This document shows, piece after piece, positions 9,166-20,914 of a stretch of 64,000 bases of DNA (positions are counted from its first letter, which is position 1; each line of letters starts with the position of its first letter). The stretch lies in the NCBI RefSeq assembly GCF_019320115.1, contig NC_089589.1:18415641-18479640 (forward strand), in the 5' to 3' direction. Under the pieces are notes generated by a model. It searched no databases, had not been told where the DNA came from, and saw nothing but the letters and a program-made list of their open reading frames with translations. Both the position numbers and the translations under genes were made by a program. Source of the stretch: Miscanthus floridulus. Its lineage: Eukaryota > Streptophyta > Magnoliopsida > Poales > Poaceae.

Positions 9166-12020
9166 GTTGTTTGGCCCCTGTTCTTTTCTTCAGTTTCCTG
9201 TGGCAGTTCATCATCGAGGAGATCTTCTGTTTGTGTGTGGCAGTCCCCCCATCGAGGAGGAGAAGATACTGCCTTGCTGTGGAGATCGAGGACTGTGGTT
9301 TTTTTTTCTGTGCACAATGCAAGTCATGCGAAGAGAGCTTTGTGCCACTGCGCTTTTTATGTTCCAACATCAATGTTTTCTGAACCTGCTTGTGAACAAA
9401 AAAAAGAGGAGCTTCTGATTATGTTACATGGCCTACCAGAGATAACTCGCCTGGTGCTCTAGCTAGTAACTATGGAAGCAAGAGACACCCTTCTTGGTAA
9501 GTATGAGACTAATACTTTATATATAGTTTTGTGCTAATCTTTGTTGGATCTGTCTCTACAGTTTATAAACATACAGTTTATTAACAGGAAATAGTCCAAA
9601 TATTTTACTAATGAATTATTTTTTTCTATAATGGGAAAATTGAATTTAGAAAATTTATATTTCTCATAAATATTAGCAGGGACATAGCGAGGTTGATTGA
9701 TAGCAAATACAAGCAATAGATCAGGAGTTTGTTTTTTTTAAAAAAAAAGACAGCTAGGATTTGATGCCTAGAATGTTGCCATGACATGGCTTTTAAACTA
9801 CACTGGGTTCCTATAATTTGCCCTTCAGTGCAGGGAGTAATGCTTGCAGATAGAATACATGTGCTTGTTCAATATATACTCAATTTCTATTTATTTGATT
9901 GAAGTTTTTGGTTTACGACTGACCTCAGCTTGATATTAGTTAAATTTGTTCTAGTAGCACTGTTTATATACTTTTCACATATCTCTCTTTATATAATAAT
10001 ATCTTTGCTACATCATATATACATAATGTCTGATTATAGACTTTATCATTGATGAATGTTCGGACTTTGTTACGATTGAACCTATTTGTATGACAAATGT
10101 GCAGTGATGTTATAGTGGATCTTCTTGAGCTCGCTGTCCACTGACATCGGACCTACTCAACTCGCCACCCACCCGCTTCGGACCTGCAAGCTCGATCTTG
10201 GCATTCTAGAGACATTTGAGGTATGGCTTCTCCTTCCTGCCAAGTCGAGAAAAGCTCTTCGATGTTGGAAATCTCATGTATAATAACAACATAAGCATGG
10301 ATTTCTTTTCATTTAATTTGGGAGTGGGCAAGAATAATTGGGAGCGGGCAACAAATTCTGCCAAGTATACGCGCAGGGTTTAAAATGGTATTCTTCATGT
10401 GCTTTGCCCTTTTGTATATTCTTATAAATCTAAATCTAATTAAAAGCGTGGGTAATAACAATACTTATTTATGGTTTGCATGCCTTTTACAGCTGCATGA
10501 GCCAAGAAAGTGTCTCACCTGTTTCAATGGCATTATATGCAAGTGTCAAGAGTAACTTAGAATTAAACTATTGCTGTAGTTTGTAGGTGTAAAGTATTTT
10601 TTCTGTAATAACATTACTGAAGAAATGTACCTGGTATTTTTGGGTTCTCTGATGCAATGAGTGATGAATTCTACATGTGCTTCCATGAGCCAAGCTGGAA
10701 ATGTAGTCTTCAGTGACTGTATACACTTGTGTGATAATTCTCAGATTCTCAGATTCTTGATTTGATTAATGGGTAGCCATGACATCAATTGGTCCGTAAT
10801 TTTTCATGTTATTATAGCTATATAATTGCAATAAACAATTATCAAACCAGGTTGTTATTACCTTCCTTAGAGTTGATGTGAACCATATAAGAACTAGCAA
10901 ATATCCAACAAAATCTATTGGTGATTCAGGTGGTTGCAGCACACATATGTAGGGCGCACCGCCTGTTCCATGAAATTTGGTCATGTAATAGATCATTGCA
11001 CTGATGTGCAGTTCTGTCAGGCCTTGAACCCTCCATTTTGTGGAGGGTTGGTCTCCAATGGGGAATGTCTGGTGAGGTGGATCAAGTCTCTGCTCTTCGG
11101 GTTGTTCGCTAGCTAGATAACTCAAAGATGGTGTGGAGCAGCGCCGTGCCCATGGTATAGTCCTAAATTCATGACTGAATTTTTTTCAACATCAACTATT
11201 TGTGTTAGACTGACTTTTGCTGCAGGATTTGTTAACTTGTTTATATGAACTGAACCTATTTATTTGTAGATATATGATCTGAACCTGTTGTTGTCCATCT
11301 CTGCTCCACCATCCTTAATGGCCTGCCTGTCCCTAATCTTCTTCCTCCACCAATCTAGCATCCCATCGATCATCTGTCCAATTTCCCAAGCTCCGAGGAC
11401 AAAGGTACATTGTTCCCCTGAACTTTGCCTAGTAATATTGCACTTGCAGATTTGTATGCACGGTACGTGTTAGAACCTGGAATTTGAGGTATGCGGTACT
11501 AATGTCTAGATTCTTTTTGTGCCCATAAGTTATGAGAGTTTAGAATGGTCAGTTACATTGCTAGGCTAGCAGGCAGTGTTGTGCTAGAATTATTTTGCTC
11601 TTAAGTGATGGTGTTGGAATTATGGTGGTACTAGCACTACCTAGCTTCCTTGCTGGTTATTTTAATAGAACATTTATTTTTGTTCATGAAATTGAATTGC
11701 TAGCAGTATGTATTGGTTTTAGGATCTGTGAACTATGAAGAGGGATGGAGGCATTGCTTTTATTACCAACGATCCCCACCTGCTGCCTGGTACGCAGAAG
11801 AACATAGGTGATCTGCACTCAAACATTTGTGGGACAGCTGCTGCTTTTGTTTGCTATTACAGTTTTTCCTTGTATCAGTATATTAAGTCGTCAGTATCTG
11901 CCTCTGATTGCACTTTACTGTATAATTTCCTTGTCAAATTATAGTTTTTGTTTTTATTGTACTTATGCATGTCAGTTTGCGGTTATTTTTGGTGAATCCA
12001 GTGATGCGTTTGAAGGTTAA
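9166..12020. other. AT-rich region with no recognised gene
   Basis: The sequence alternates AT-rich stretches with short islands such as 10100-10220 (plus strand, C-rich, ending ACATTTGAG/GTATGG, which resembles a splice donor). This fits an intron-rich transcript or a captured gene, but no translated segment could be assigned to a family. Confidence 0.35.
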
Positions 12021-12026
12021 CTGACT

Positions 12027-12213
12027 AGCTTGGGGATAAGCAAGAGTTGTGATTGCATATCGATTACATTAAGCCATCAAGAGCGCACGAAATATAAAAT
12101 AAGTTACTAAAAACACAATAAAAATTACAGAAACTAAATGGAACTGACAAGACTACACTAAATATGTAAACCTAAGCTTGGGGATAAGCAAGAGTTGGGA
12201 TTGCATATCGATT
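12027..12213 (+). repeat. Direct repeat, about 40 bp, 147 bp apart
   Basis: AGCTTGGGGATAAGCAAGAG plus the following TTG-GATTGCATATCGATT occurs at 12027-12066 and again at 12174-12213 with one or two differences. The second copy lies 17 bp upstream of a Stowaway MITE. Confidence 0.7.
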
Positions 12214-12230
12214 GAGCCAGATAAGTAGTA

Positions 12231-12465
12231 CTAAATCCGTTCCAAATTATAGTTCGTTTGACTTTTTTAACCCCAAGTTTGAACACTCGTCTTATTCAAA
12301 AATTTGTGCTAAATATCACTTCTTTTGTTGTGGCTTGCTTTATTAACAAAAGTTCTTTAAGAATGACTTAAATTTGACTATGTTTGCATAAATTTTTTGA
12401 ATAAGATGAGCGGTCAAATTTGGGCTAAAAAAAGTCAAACGAACTATAATTTGGAATAGAGGAAG
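12231..12465. mobile_element. Stowaway-type (Tc1/mariner) MITE, 235 bp
   Basis: Long terminal inverted repeats share TTCCAAATTATAGTTCGTTT followed by GACTTTTTT. The outermost bases are CTAAATCCG at the left and the complement of CTTCCTCTA at the right. The flanking dinucleotide is TA on both sides (12229-12230, 12466-12467), the expected Stowaway duplication. There is no coding capacity. Confidence 0.85.
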
Positions 12466-13032
12466 TATATGTATTTGTTGTATCAATTTGTAGCAAAAAT
12501 TCATCCTTGATTTTGTGTCCAGATAATTAGCTCCTACGGATAGTTGTGATGGATGGCTTGTACTTCTAGTAAATTGATGGCAAGTGTACTCTAGTTCCTG
12601 CTTTTAGCCCTCTACTTTTCCACCTACACTTTCTGTAGGGATTTAAGCATGATATATCTATGACAAATAAATCTGATGATGAAAGCTTACTAGTTTAATT
12701 TGTGCAATTACAGGCTATTTGGAATAAGTTTCAGCACCGGTTGTGTGAGACAGCTGTTCTGCTTTCAATCGTGCATATATGATGACCTCATGCAGTCATC
12801 TTTGATCTTCAAATTAGCAGGTCAACAGCAGAGGGACAGCGGCTCAGCATTGTTTTTTTGGCATTTACCTGTTCTCTATTTATCTAGAGGCTAGATGTAC
12901 AAATTTCTGACATACTGAAAATAGAGTTGCAGATTTGGTATGCATGACTGTTAGCCACTTAGTCAATATCCGGAATTTTGTTTTAATTAGCTTGATTTAG
13001 TTCATTATTCTGCTGTTTTAAGTAGCTTGATT
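12466..13032. other. Spacer between MITE and the next CACTA end
   Basis: No gene, RNA or repeat structure was recognised in this AT-rich segment. Confidence 0.4.
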
Positions 13033-13301
13033 CACTACTACAAAAAGCATTTTTAGGGGCGGCTGGTAACCCTTTGTAGGGGCGGTTTGGCCAGCCGCCC
13101 CTACCGAACCATCTCTACAAATCATACATTTGTAGGGGCGGTTCCCAGGCCGCCCCTACAAATACAAATCGATTTGTAGGGGCGGCTCGTATTACCAGCC
13201 GCCCCTACAAATCGATTTGTAGGGGCGGCTGTAGTACCAGCCGCCCCTACAAACAGGTATTTGTAGGGACGGTTCAATCTAGAACCGCCCCTACAGTATG
13301 T
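13033..13301 (+). repeat. Left terminus and subterminal array of a second CACTA family
   Basis: CACTACTACAAAAAGC at 13033 starts a CACTA terminus. Seven or more copies of TTTGTAGGGGCGG and its complement CCGCCCCTACAAA follow, arranged as head-to-head pairs up to 13300. A shorter array of the same motif lies at 19745-19855. No right terminus of this family (ending GTAGTAGTG) was found, so the extent of this inner element is open. Confidence 0.75.
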
Positions 13302-13559
13302 TTTCCCGCAAAAAAAATTCAAATTTACAATTCAAAATCGCGTTGCCGAACGTCCCGCGACCAACGTTCCGAACCGCGTTTGCATTGCCGAACGCCCCAC
13401 GACCAATGTTCCGAACCGCGTTCGCGTTGCCGAACGCCCTGCGACCACGACTACAAGCACAAGAGTATTCTATAAACTATAATTACAAGTCCAATTCATA
13501 AGAATATATACAACCCATCATTAAATATACAAATTCCATACACATTCTTATCAGTGTCC

Positions 13560-16500
13560 TAGAGCTAGCCTTTCAGTCTCACGAAGGTGTTGGTACTGAG
13601 GATTTGTACCTAACTCAGACTCTCGGTCATGGTAGGCGCCTCTGACGTGTACAATCTGGTAAATATGAAGTTGCAAAGGTCGCCGACGAGCTCTAAGAGT
13701 TGGTCCCTTATATGGGTCTCTTTTCATTCCTTTCTCTTCTCTCCACTACAAGAGAACAAGTTTCGGTTTAGTATTTCATACCATGTACGAAGTTTTTATA
13801 CTACGGGTGAAGAGGTTCAAACTTACCCTTAAGGGGTGTCTCCTGTAGGCACCGGTGTTACTCATCATAGAACATATATAGTATCCACAATGTACACTCC
13901 CAGGCCTCTGCTTGGGGCACTATATGTTTTGCATATGAAAATGTTAAGTAATGCTTTTGACAGCCATGTAACGGAGTACTGAAGAAGTAAGTTACACTTA
14001 CCGCACATAGTGTTTTTATAGCCAGCTTTTCCTTCCTTGCTGGATCATGCCTTCCGTGATGATGAGTGACATAGAACCTAAATGCCCTGTTCGAATTATT
14101 TTAGCAAATACAACTTGTTAGTATCCAAAAGTGAACGTTACAAGTATGTATACAAACATATAAGCTAATGAGGATTGTCGATATGTATACGTCTTGAGAA
14201 TCGATATGAAGTCTTTGTATGTCGTCGGGTCCCTATCTATTGAATCAAAGACCCATGCCATGCTCCTCCCAACATCGACGACTATACAAATCCAGTGGTT
14301 GCTGCATAGATTTAATCATAGAACTAGATAAGCTCTTTTGCATCGACTAAAATATATCGAACAAAGCTTTAAGTATAGAGTTGAACTTACTCAAAGTTGT
14401 ATGGTAGCCAGTGCAATGTATGCCGCAACCTTAAGGGACTCTTCCTTTAGTTTCTCCGTACGGATGCGCTCTTTCTCTCGAAGAGTCTTTGCAGCAGCTA
14501 GCTCTTTGGCATCCAGTGTCCACTATTTAGGGTAATTAAAATTTGTTTGGGCTATAGCTTGAGGGTCTACATACCCAGCTTTCACACTTGGCATTTGTTT
14601 GACAATGTGCACTTGCATTCTACAAATCACGACGTGGGTTAGTTACAACAAAATTCAAAGATTACATTCATATCATATCGGGAGGAAAAGGACTTACAGG
14701 CACCACGTGCGAATTAGATTCATCTCCATTTCTCCTAGGTGAAAGCATGTGTGCATGTCATTGAAGTCAAAGACAATTTTCCCGGCTGGGCTTCCAAATG
14801 TGCCGATGGGGAAGCATGCTTGTATGATATCTATGCTCGTTGGGAGAACACACAAGTACCAATCATGGAACCTTCTCATTCCAAGTGGTAGGCGCTGGAT
14901 GTCCCGGTTTGGTAGGAAGGGCTTGCCTCTTTCATATGTTTTCGGGCAATCCTTTGACCATTTGATGGCATCAACATTTGGATACTGCTTTGCAATTTGG
15001 TGGAGTTTGCTAGTTACGGCCTCCTCAGAACCCCATGATGGGACTTTTTTAACTTGGTTCTGAGGCTTGAACTGGTCATGGGAATACCACTTGGACACCG
15101 ACGAGACGTCTTTGATTGGAACATAAACTGGCCTTATGTTGATTGGAATCTTCTTTCGAAGTTCCCATTCAGGCACATCCTCGTCTTCTTGTGCATCACC
15201 TTCAGGAGGCACTCATTGTTCATGTATCAGCTCTGCTTGTTGATAAGACTATGGCATCTCATCATGCACTTGCTTGGTACGAGCTGGAGAAGGTTGTGGC
15301 ATCTCATGAGGCACATGCTCGCTAGGAGGCGGTGAAAACATCTCCCCGACCTCAACAACTCGCTCCAAATTTGGGATAGGGGGAGGCGGCGAAGAAGCAG
15401 TCAATATAATGTCCCGTTTGTGCCAGAGGATGAACTGCCCAATAACGTCTCCGAGTAACACCAGCCCCTCGGGAGTTGCGTAGTCTATCCTCCACTGCAT
15501 GAACTTGGGCTTCACGGTATGCACCTCGACCCTAGTGTTGTCCGGCGATATCTTATTATTGTGGTGTAAGCCACCGGGAGGATGTGCCACACCCATTGCC
15601 ACCTCTATCACAGTGTTCTGCCGGCCGCTGAGAAACACCAAGGTGCAACTAGTTGGTTCCCGTATGCGATCGACGGGGGTTGTGGCTGCAGTGGAACCTT
15701 GGCTGCTAGGAACTTTCGGAGGGCTGCCAACTAATGCTAGTTCTCCCGATGGCGTCACTAATATCCGTGGCTCCGTAGACAGTCCTTGCTCCTCCAGCGC
15801 CTTCGCAACTAGAGCCTTCACTTGGAGCTCAAGACTAGTCTCCCGGTCTCTGCCATGTTTCTTGTACATGTGTCTATCCTCTTCGAATCCTTGCTTCCAG
15901 GTCGTCCTTTTCCCTACCCACCTGGTGCGGCCTGTGTGCTTCTTGTTTCCCAAGCCAAGGCTAAGCCCGTCCCTCTCTCTGGAAGGATTGAATGAGCCCT
16001 TCTCCTTGTCTTCAGCATATTTCAGTATCCTTGATACTGCCTCTTGGGTCTTCGGCTTATCAAACTTAAGATTACCGCCGGATGATTCTGTACTCCTCGC
16101 ATATATCCAATTCCTTGAGTGTACCTTCAAATACATCACATCGATATTCCCAGCAGCTACGGCCTCTTCGTCCATCTTCCTAAACTGCTCTTCCTTGGCA
16201 TAGTAGCCACCGGGGCCTAGATGATGGTGGTGTTTGTTCCTCTTCGCTAGCTCGGTGTTACGGGCACTGAGCTCCAATGCCTCCGGTTTAGTCTTCTGAG
16301 TCACGAGCTCCTCCCATTGACTAAGAGTTATTTTGCCGAACTCGTTGAAGGGAGTTAACCCCTTTTGGATATACTTTGTGTTGAGCTCCGACCTCGAACG
16401 TCGGAATGACTCCCCCATCATCCTGAAAGCATTTTTTTACCAGTTCGTGTTTACCCTCCGGAAATCTAAAATTGACCCTTAGCTGCCTATCCCATAGTTC

Positions 16501-17278
16501 ATTCTTTTTGTTCTGTGGTACCTCTTTCTAGTTAGGGATTGCTGGGTTCAATTTATCTCTTACTAGGGCCCCGATCGCATTACGGAATCGTCCTCTTAAT
16601 TCCTTTGGCTCAAGGATCTCCCCTGCTGGCCCGACCTCCGTTATCACATAGCATGCCTTATCTGGATATAGATTTCCTTTTCTATCCCCTCATTTCCTCT
16701 TAGGCTTGGTAATCGTGGTTGTCTCTTGAGGTTGTGGAGCAGAGGCATCGTGATCCGTCTCTGTGGTTGTTGCCTCTGCTCTCCTTTCCTCTAATCCATC
16801 TTGTCCAGCAAGATGTCGCGGACATCGACGTCATCTTTTTCGAGTTTCAGGAGGGACCTGTATATACGACAGGTCAAAGTGTTAGCAGAGGTAACACAGC
16901 CAAAGCTTTAGCAAAATTTACAAGCTAAGGCTTTTTCCTTACCTCCTCGTTCGGGTCAAAATCCTTGTCCAAATCTTCCTCCGATGGCCTCCTTCTGGCT
17001 TCACGTGGGAAAGGATCCTCGGGACTTTCATATCCTTCCTCCGAGTCATCATCATCATCATCCTCTTCTTCTTCGCCTTCAGCAGCCTCTCCTGCTCTTC
17101 CTTCTGCTCCCCCTTCCTCCTCGTCACACTACTCCTGAGTAAGCATCACTTCTAGATCCTTTTCTAACTCGTTATTGAACTGCTCCTGAGTTAGCTGGTC
17201 CTCTAGTGCTTGCTCCTCATAGGTTGGGTGCTCATCATGCTTGGGGCATCGGGCTGCACTGTCTGGTGTCCGCGACAT
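13560..17278 (-). pseudogene. CACTA TNPA-like protein: transposase-24 region plus C-terminal Ulp1-type protease
   Basis: The N-terminal exon (17278-16943) starts MSRTPDSAARC and is very acidic (poly-Glu/Asp), with one in-frame TAG. Next, near 16690-16430, comes KACYVITEVGPAGEILEPKE and the block to ELWDRQLRVNF. The main frame 16421-15249 carries MMGESFRRSRSELNTKYI and FNEFGKITLSQWEELVTQKT, typical of the plant transposase-24 (Ptta/En/Spm) family. The 15212-14694 block is the linker seen in relatives. From 14300 to 13700 a Ulp1 cysteine protease domain is recognisable: HWICIVVDV with the catalytic His, then QRPGSVHCGYY with the Gln and catalytic Cys. In relatives this protein binds subterminal repeats. 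Several nonsense codons (for example TAG for Trp in the NPAIPN segment) show decay. Confidence 0.75.
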
Positions 17279-17399
17279 TATTTCGTGCTTTGTTCTAATA
17301 GATGCAAGAAAGTGTGCTTTAGGTACGCGAGAAGGTATAAGAAATCAAAAAGGGCTATAAACCAAAGTAGTCCTATAAAACAACAATATATCAAAAAAA

Positions 17400-18257
17400 A
17401 GTAGTAGAAGTGGTAGAGACCTTAGAAATATGTCAATCATCATCTGATCTTGAACTTGGAGCATCAAGGCATCATAACAGAGAAGAGAGGAGAATGTAAT
17501 GTAGGGGCGGCTGCTAATGATGCCAAGTTCCTCACAAGTTCTTGATCATCAGCTCATATTCCATATAATGTATGGACTTGGACAATTTCATCATCGGCAA
17601 AACAAAGGAGAGGAGATGAGAGGGGAGATTTGGCAAAAAAAACCAACAGCTGCTTAGCAAACATAGTGCAGTAGCTGATGGCAAAAGACAAGACAACAAG
17701 TCCTCGGCGAGTGCTGGGAGATTTGGCAAAAAAAGCAACAGCAGCCAACAGTTAGTAGCTAGAAGTAGCAAGTAGTAGTAGTAAGTAGAAAGTAGTTGAG
17801 TAGAGTAAGTGTAGCAGTAGAGTAGTAAGAGCAGTAGAGTAGTAGAGTAAGAGCAGCAGCCACTTAGGAGTAGCGAGTAGTAAGAGGAGTAGTAGGAGTA
17901 GTAAGAGGAGGATTAGTTGGAGTAGTAAGAGGAGTAGTAGTAGTAGGAGTAGTAGTAGTAGTGGTAGGAGTAGTAGTAGTAGTAGCAGTAGTAGCAGCAG
18001 CAGCCACTACACACCAGCAGTATATAAGCAAAAAAAACAGAGAAGGAGTGGTAGTAGTAGAGTAAGAGCAGCAGCCACTTAGGAGTAGCAAGTAGTAGTA
18101 GTAAGTAGAAAGTAGTAGAGTAGAGTAAGTGTAGCAGTAGAGTGGTAGTAGTAGAGTAAGAGCAGCAACCACTTAGGAGTAGCAAGTAGTAGTAGTAAGT
18201 AGAAAGTAGTAGAATAGAGTAAGTGTAGCAGTAGAGTGGTTGTAGTAGAGTAAGCTG
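17400..18257. repeat. Low-complexity AGT-rich satellite-like block
   Basis: From 17760 onward the sequence is made of AGTAGTAGTAAGTAGAAAGT-type units. A longer unit of about 120 bp (GTAGTAGAGTAAGAGCAGCAGCCACTTAGGAGTAGCAAG and so on) recurs near 17835, 18055 and 18145. Frames on both strands are open only because of the triplet repeat. 17400-17760 is unique sequence in which no gene was recognised. Confidence 0.7.
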
Positions 18258-19040
18258 AAATCACGGCTCATCTAGGTCTAGTTGCTACAACTTATACAAA
18301 TTATACAAATATGGTAATCTAGGTTGTCAAACTATACAAATTACATGTTAATATTGTCTTACTGAAAAGCCTCAATGACTTATACAAATTATACTAAATA
18401 ATCTAGGTTGTCAAACTCATGAAAAAGAAAGGCACAAGTATGGTAACAGTAGAGGCTGCAGGGGCTGGTGATATAATTTCAATGGCAGGATTGGCTGCTC
18501 CAGCAATTGGACATACTGTGGCAAATTCAGAGGTAGCACTATATGCTTTGATTGGCTACTTAACCTTGTCAGTTGCCTCAAATTTACTTCTACCTCTGGT
18601 CATAAAAACATGTCCTTTAGGACAAGGTTTGATCAAATCATAAAAAGTACAAGCATCAATAACACTTAATTATTTAGTTTGAAACATGTAAAGTGGTTGC
18701 TATTTTTAGGTATTGACTGCTCTGCCTACAATTGAGTTGGATCCTCCCACAATATCCATGACATTTGGCGTGAATGATTCACCGTTGGCTGGCCGGGATG
18801 GCACTCATGTAAGTACCAAATAACTTCCCTCTACATCGTACTTAATGGTGTTCTTATTATTTTTATTTTCTTCCAATCAAACCTTAGTCTTTCCATTGGA
18901 TTTTGTGAACAGAAGATTAAAGAGCTTGCACACTTGTAAAAACAAGAGTATGATATATGAGATAAAAATAAGATTTCAGCTTATGTTTATCACATTAACA
19001 AAATTACAAAAATCAACTAGACCTAGATGAGCCGTGATTT
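18258..19040 (+). mobile_element. Small gene-carrying element bounded by perfect 27-bp inverted repeats
   Basis: Positions 18258-18284 and 19014-19040 are perfect reverse complements over 27 bp (core ATCACGGCTCATCTAGGTC). Between them lie two exons and an intron of a TypA-like gene. No matching target duplication is seen outside the repeats (CTG versus AAT). The layout resembles a Pack-type non-autonomous transposon that transduplicated host sequence, but the superfamily cannot be named. Confidence 0.65.
18407..18808 (+). pseudogene. Captured fragment of a TypA/BipA-like translational GTPase gene, two exons
   Basis: Exon a (18407-18532) follows an ATCTAG acceptor and encodes VVKLMKKKGTSM and IGHTVANSE. 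Exon b (18710-18808) follows TTTTTAG and encodes VLTALPTIELDPPTISMTF and NDSPLAGRDGTH, ending at CAT/GTAAGT. The exons join in phase 0. The text matches the domain after the GTPase core in plant organellar TypA/BipA proteins, which act on the ribosome. Only about 75 codons are present, without the G domain or the C-terminus, so it cannot make a working enzyme. It sits inside the 27-bp inverted repeat pair, in a CACTA element. Confidence 0.85.
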
Positions 19041-19385
19041 AATATTTGCAGCGGCTGCAAGCTACACTGAACTAATTAATATTAATAAAATCTGAATCTG
19101 TTAGGCAGCGATAGGATAAATCCAGGGACAATGTTTTTTTCCCCAATCCCAGCTTAGAATAGGCGAGCACCACGAAGCAAGCATATGAGAATCTCTGGAA
19201 AATGGGGGTAAAACATGACACCCCAAAGACACATAATCGATATCGAAACGACAGTCAAACAATCAGGTTTCTAATTGCAGAATTAACCGATCAATCAATT
19301 AAGACGCCCAATTAAAGAAGAACATTGGGGCATCCAGTACCAAGATGTAGGTCTAAGCCCCAGACGAGATGGCACGGCGCAAGGT
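19041..19385. other. Spacer, nothing recognised
   Basis: No gene, RNA or repeat was seen between the inverted-repeat element and the GC-rich block that follows. Confidence 0.4.
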
Positions 19386-19744
19386 CTATATATATCCATA
19401 GATAGATAGGTACCTGGAGTTTGAGAAGTGGAAGAGTGTTTGCCGGTGGCGAAGAAGACGACGAGGAGGCCGGGCGTGGGGCACCGGGAGCCTGCGTCGT
19501 CGGCGTGCGGGGGCGGGACGCCGGGGGCCGGGCACGGGGCGCCGGGAGCCTGTGTCGTCCGCGCGCGGGTGCGGGCGCCGGGGGCCGGGTGCGGGACGCC
19601 GAGCGTCGGGGGCTGGTGTGGGCGGGTGCGGGCGCGGGACCGGCGGCGGAAACCCTAGGCGAGCGGGGCAGCCTGACGGCATCGGAGGAAGAAGACAGTG
19701 CCCAGACTAGATGACTCCCGTGTGCCCTCCTTTTTATACTCGGG
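19386..19744. other. GC-rich block open on both strands
   Basis: Arg/Gly/Pro-rich frames are open on both strands because of the high GC content (degenerate repeats of GGGGGCCGGG and GCGGGAC). AAACCCTAG at 19650 on the plus strand is a motif common in grass leaders. It could be a promoter or leader next to the subterminal array. No protein was recognised. Confidence 0.35.
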
Positions 19745-19855
19745 ACTATTTGTAGCGGCGGTTCCTGATCCAGCCGCCCCTACAAACGGTTCCTGATCCA
19801 GCCGCCCCTATAAATGCATTTGTAGGGGCGGTTCCTGATCCAACCGCCCCTACAA
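19745..19855. repeat. Second subterminal array of the GGGGCGG CACTA family
   Basis: Copies of TTTGTAG(C/G)GGCGGTTCC and CCGCCCCTACAAA are arranged head to head, as at 13060-13300. No CACTA terminus is adjacent, so this is either an internal array or a remnant of another end. Confidence 0.65.
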
Positions 19856-20462
19856 ATATTTTTCATTTTTTTAAATTATAAATTCTATATTTTTATATCA
19901 TAAAAACACAAAGTAATATAAAAAATTGTGTATACGCACAAATATAATATTTTGTATTATTCTATATATGAAGAAATATATATATATAAACAATTTTAGT
20001 CAAAACAATATAGAAAACAAAAAAAAAAATTAAAAATTTAGATTTTAAAACTTCGACTACAATTTTATGACATTAAATGAAATAAAATGAAAATGTTGTA
20101 AACATAAAAGTTGTATAACTCATCAACATGTACAACTTTTATTTTGGTCATCTTGTCATGTGACTTTGTTTGAACGATTCAAATTTTGAAATTCAAACAA
20201 TTTCAACTTGAAACAATATTTTGAAAGAGTAAATGATTTCAGATAAAAAACTCATGAATACCAAAGTTGTAGAACTCATCAATATGTACAACTTTTATTT
20301 TCATCATATTTTCATTTGATCAAATTTGAACAGTTGAAATTTTGAATTCACTAAATGACAACTTCAAACAAGATTTTGAAACCTTAAATGATTTCAACAA
20401 TAAAAGTCGTGAACATAAAAGTTGTTGAACTCCTCACTATCTACAACTTTTATTTTGGTCAC
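19856..20462. repeat. AT-rich CACTA interior with repeated ACAACTTTTATTTTGGTC motif
   Basis: Degenerate units of about 120 bp contain AAAAGTTGTA-ACTCATCAA and ACAACTTTTATTTTGGTC. The same kind of sequence continues at 33859-34640 on the other side of the gypsy insertion and recurs at 42600-43400. The gypsy target duplication GTCAC lies at 20458-20462. Confidence 0.7.
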
Positions 20463-20850
20463 TGTTGGTGTGGGACCCACGGGATGCCCCGCAAGGAAGG
20501 GAGAAGTAGTTCTAGTCTAACTAGGATTCTTCCCATGTAATCTTAGTAGTAGTATTATTCTGTAATCCTACTAGGAACTCTCATTGTAAACCGACTAGGA
20601 TTCTGACCTCCTGATTATATAAAGGAGGGCAGGGTTCCTAGAAAGGTGACTCAGAGAACACTGAACAATCAATCCAACGCAAAGGCTAACACCGACTGGA
20701 CGTAGGGCTATTACTCGATCACAATCGAGGGTCCGAACCAGGATAAATCGACTATCTCTTGCGTTTACCGTCGAGTTCTGCATACGCTGAAGCCCGAACA
20801 AACTGTCCCGTGTACCCCCGTGGCAGGCTATCGGTGGTGAAACATCGACA
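20463..20850 (+). repeat. 5' LTR of the gypsy element
   Basis: It starts TGTTGGTGTGGGACCC and ends GAAACATCGACA. TATATAAAGGAGGGCAGGG near 20615 is a likely TATA box region for the element promoter. Confidence 0.93.
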
Positions 20851-20852
20851 GC

Positions 20853-20870
20853 TGGCGCGCCAGGTAGGGG
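20853..20870 (+). promoter_or_regulatory. Primer-binding site
   Basis: TGGCGCGCCAGGTAGGGG starts 2 bp after the 5' LTR and begins with TGG, the complement of a tRNA CCA end. The priming tRNA was not identified with confidence. Confidence 0.75.
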
Positions 20871-20914
20871 CTTTCGGCGAATTTGCATCCGAGAGCTCGA
20901 CGGACCTCGGCAAC

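Noticed and set aside
17864..18264. Minus-strand Tyr/Leu- and Thr-rich frames
   Set aside because: Translation of an AGT triplet repeat block.
13033..19855. A complete inner CACTA element between the two GGGGCGG arrays
   Set aside because: The left terminus is clear, but no TAGTG terminus of this family is present at the second array.
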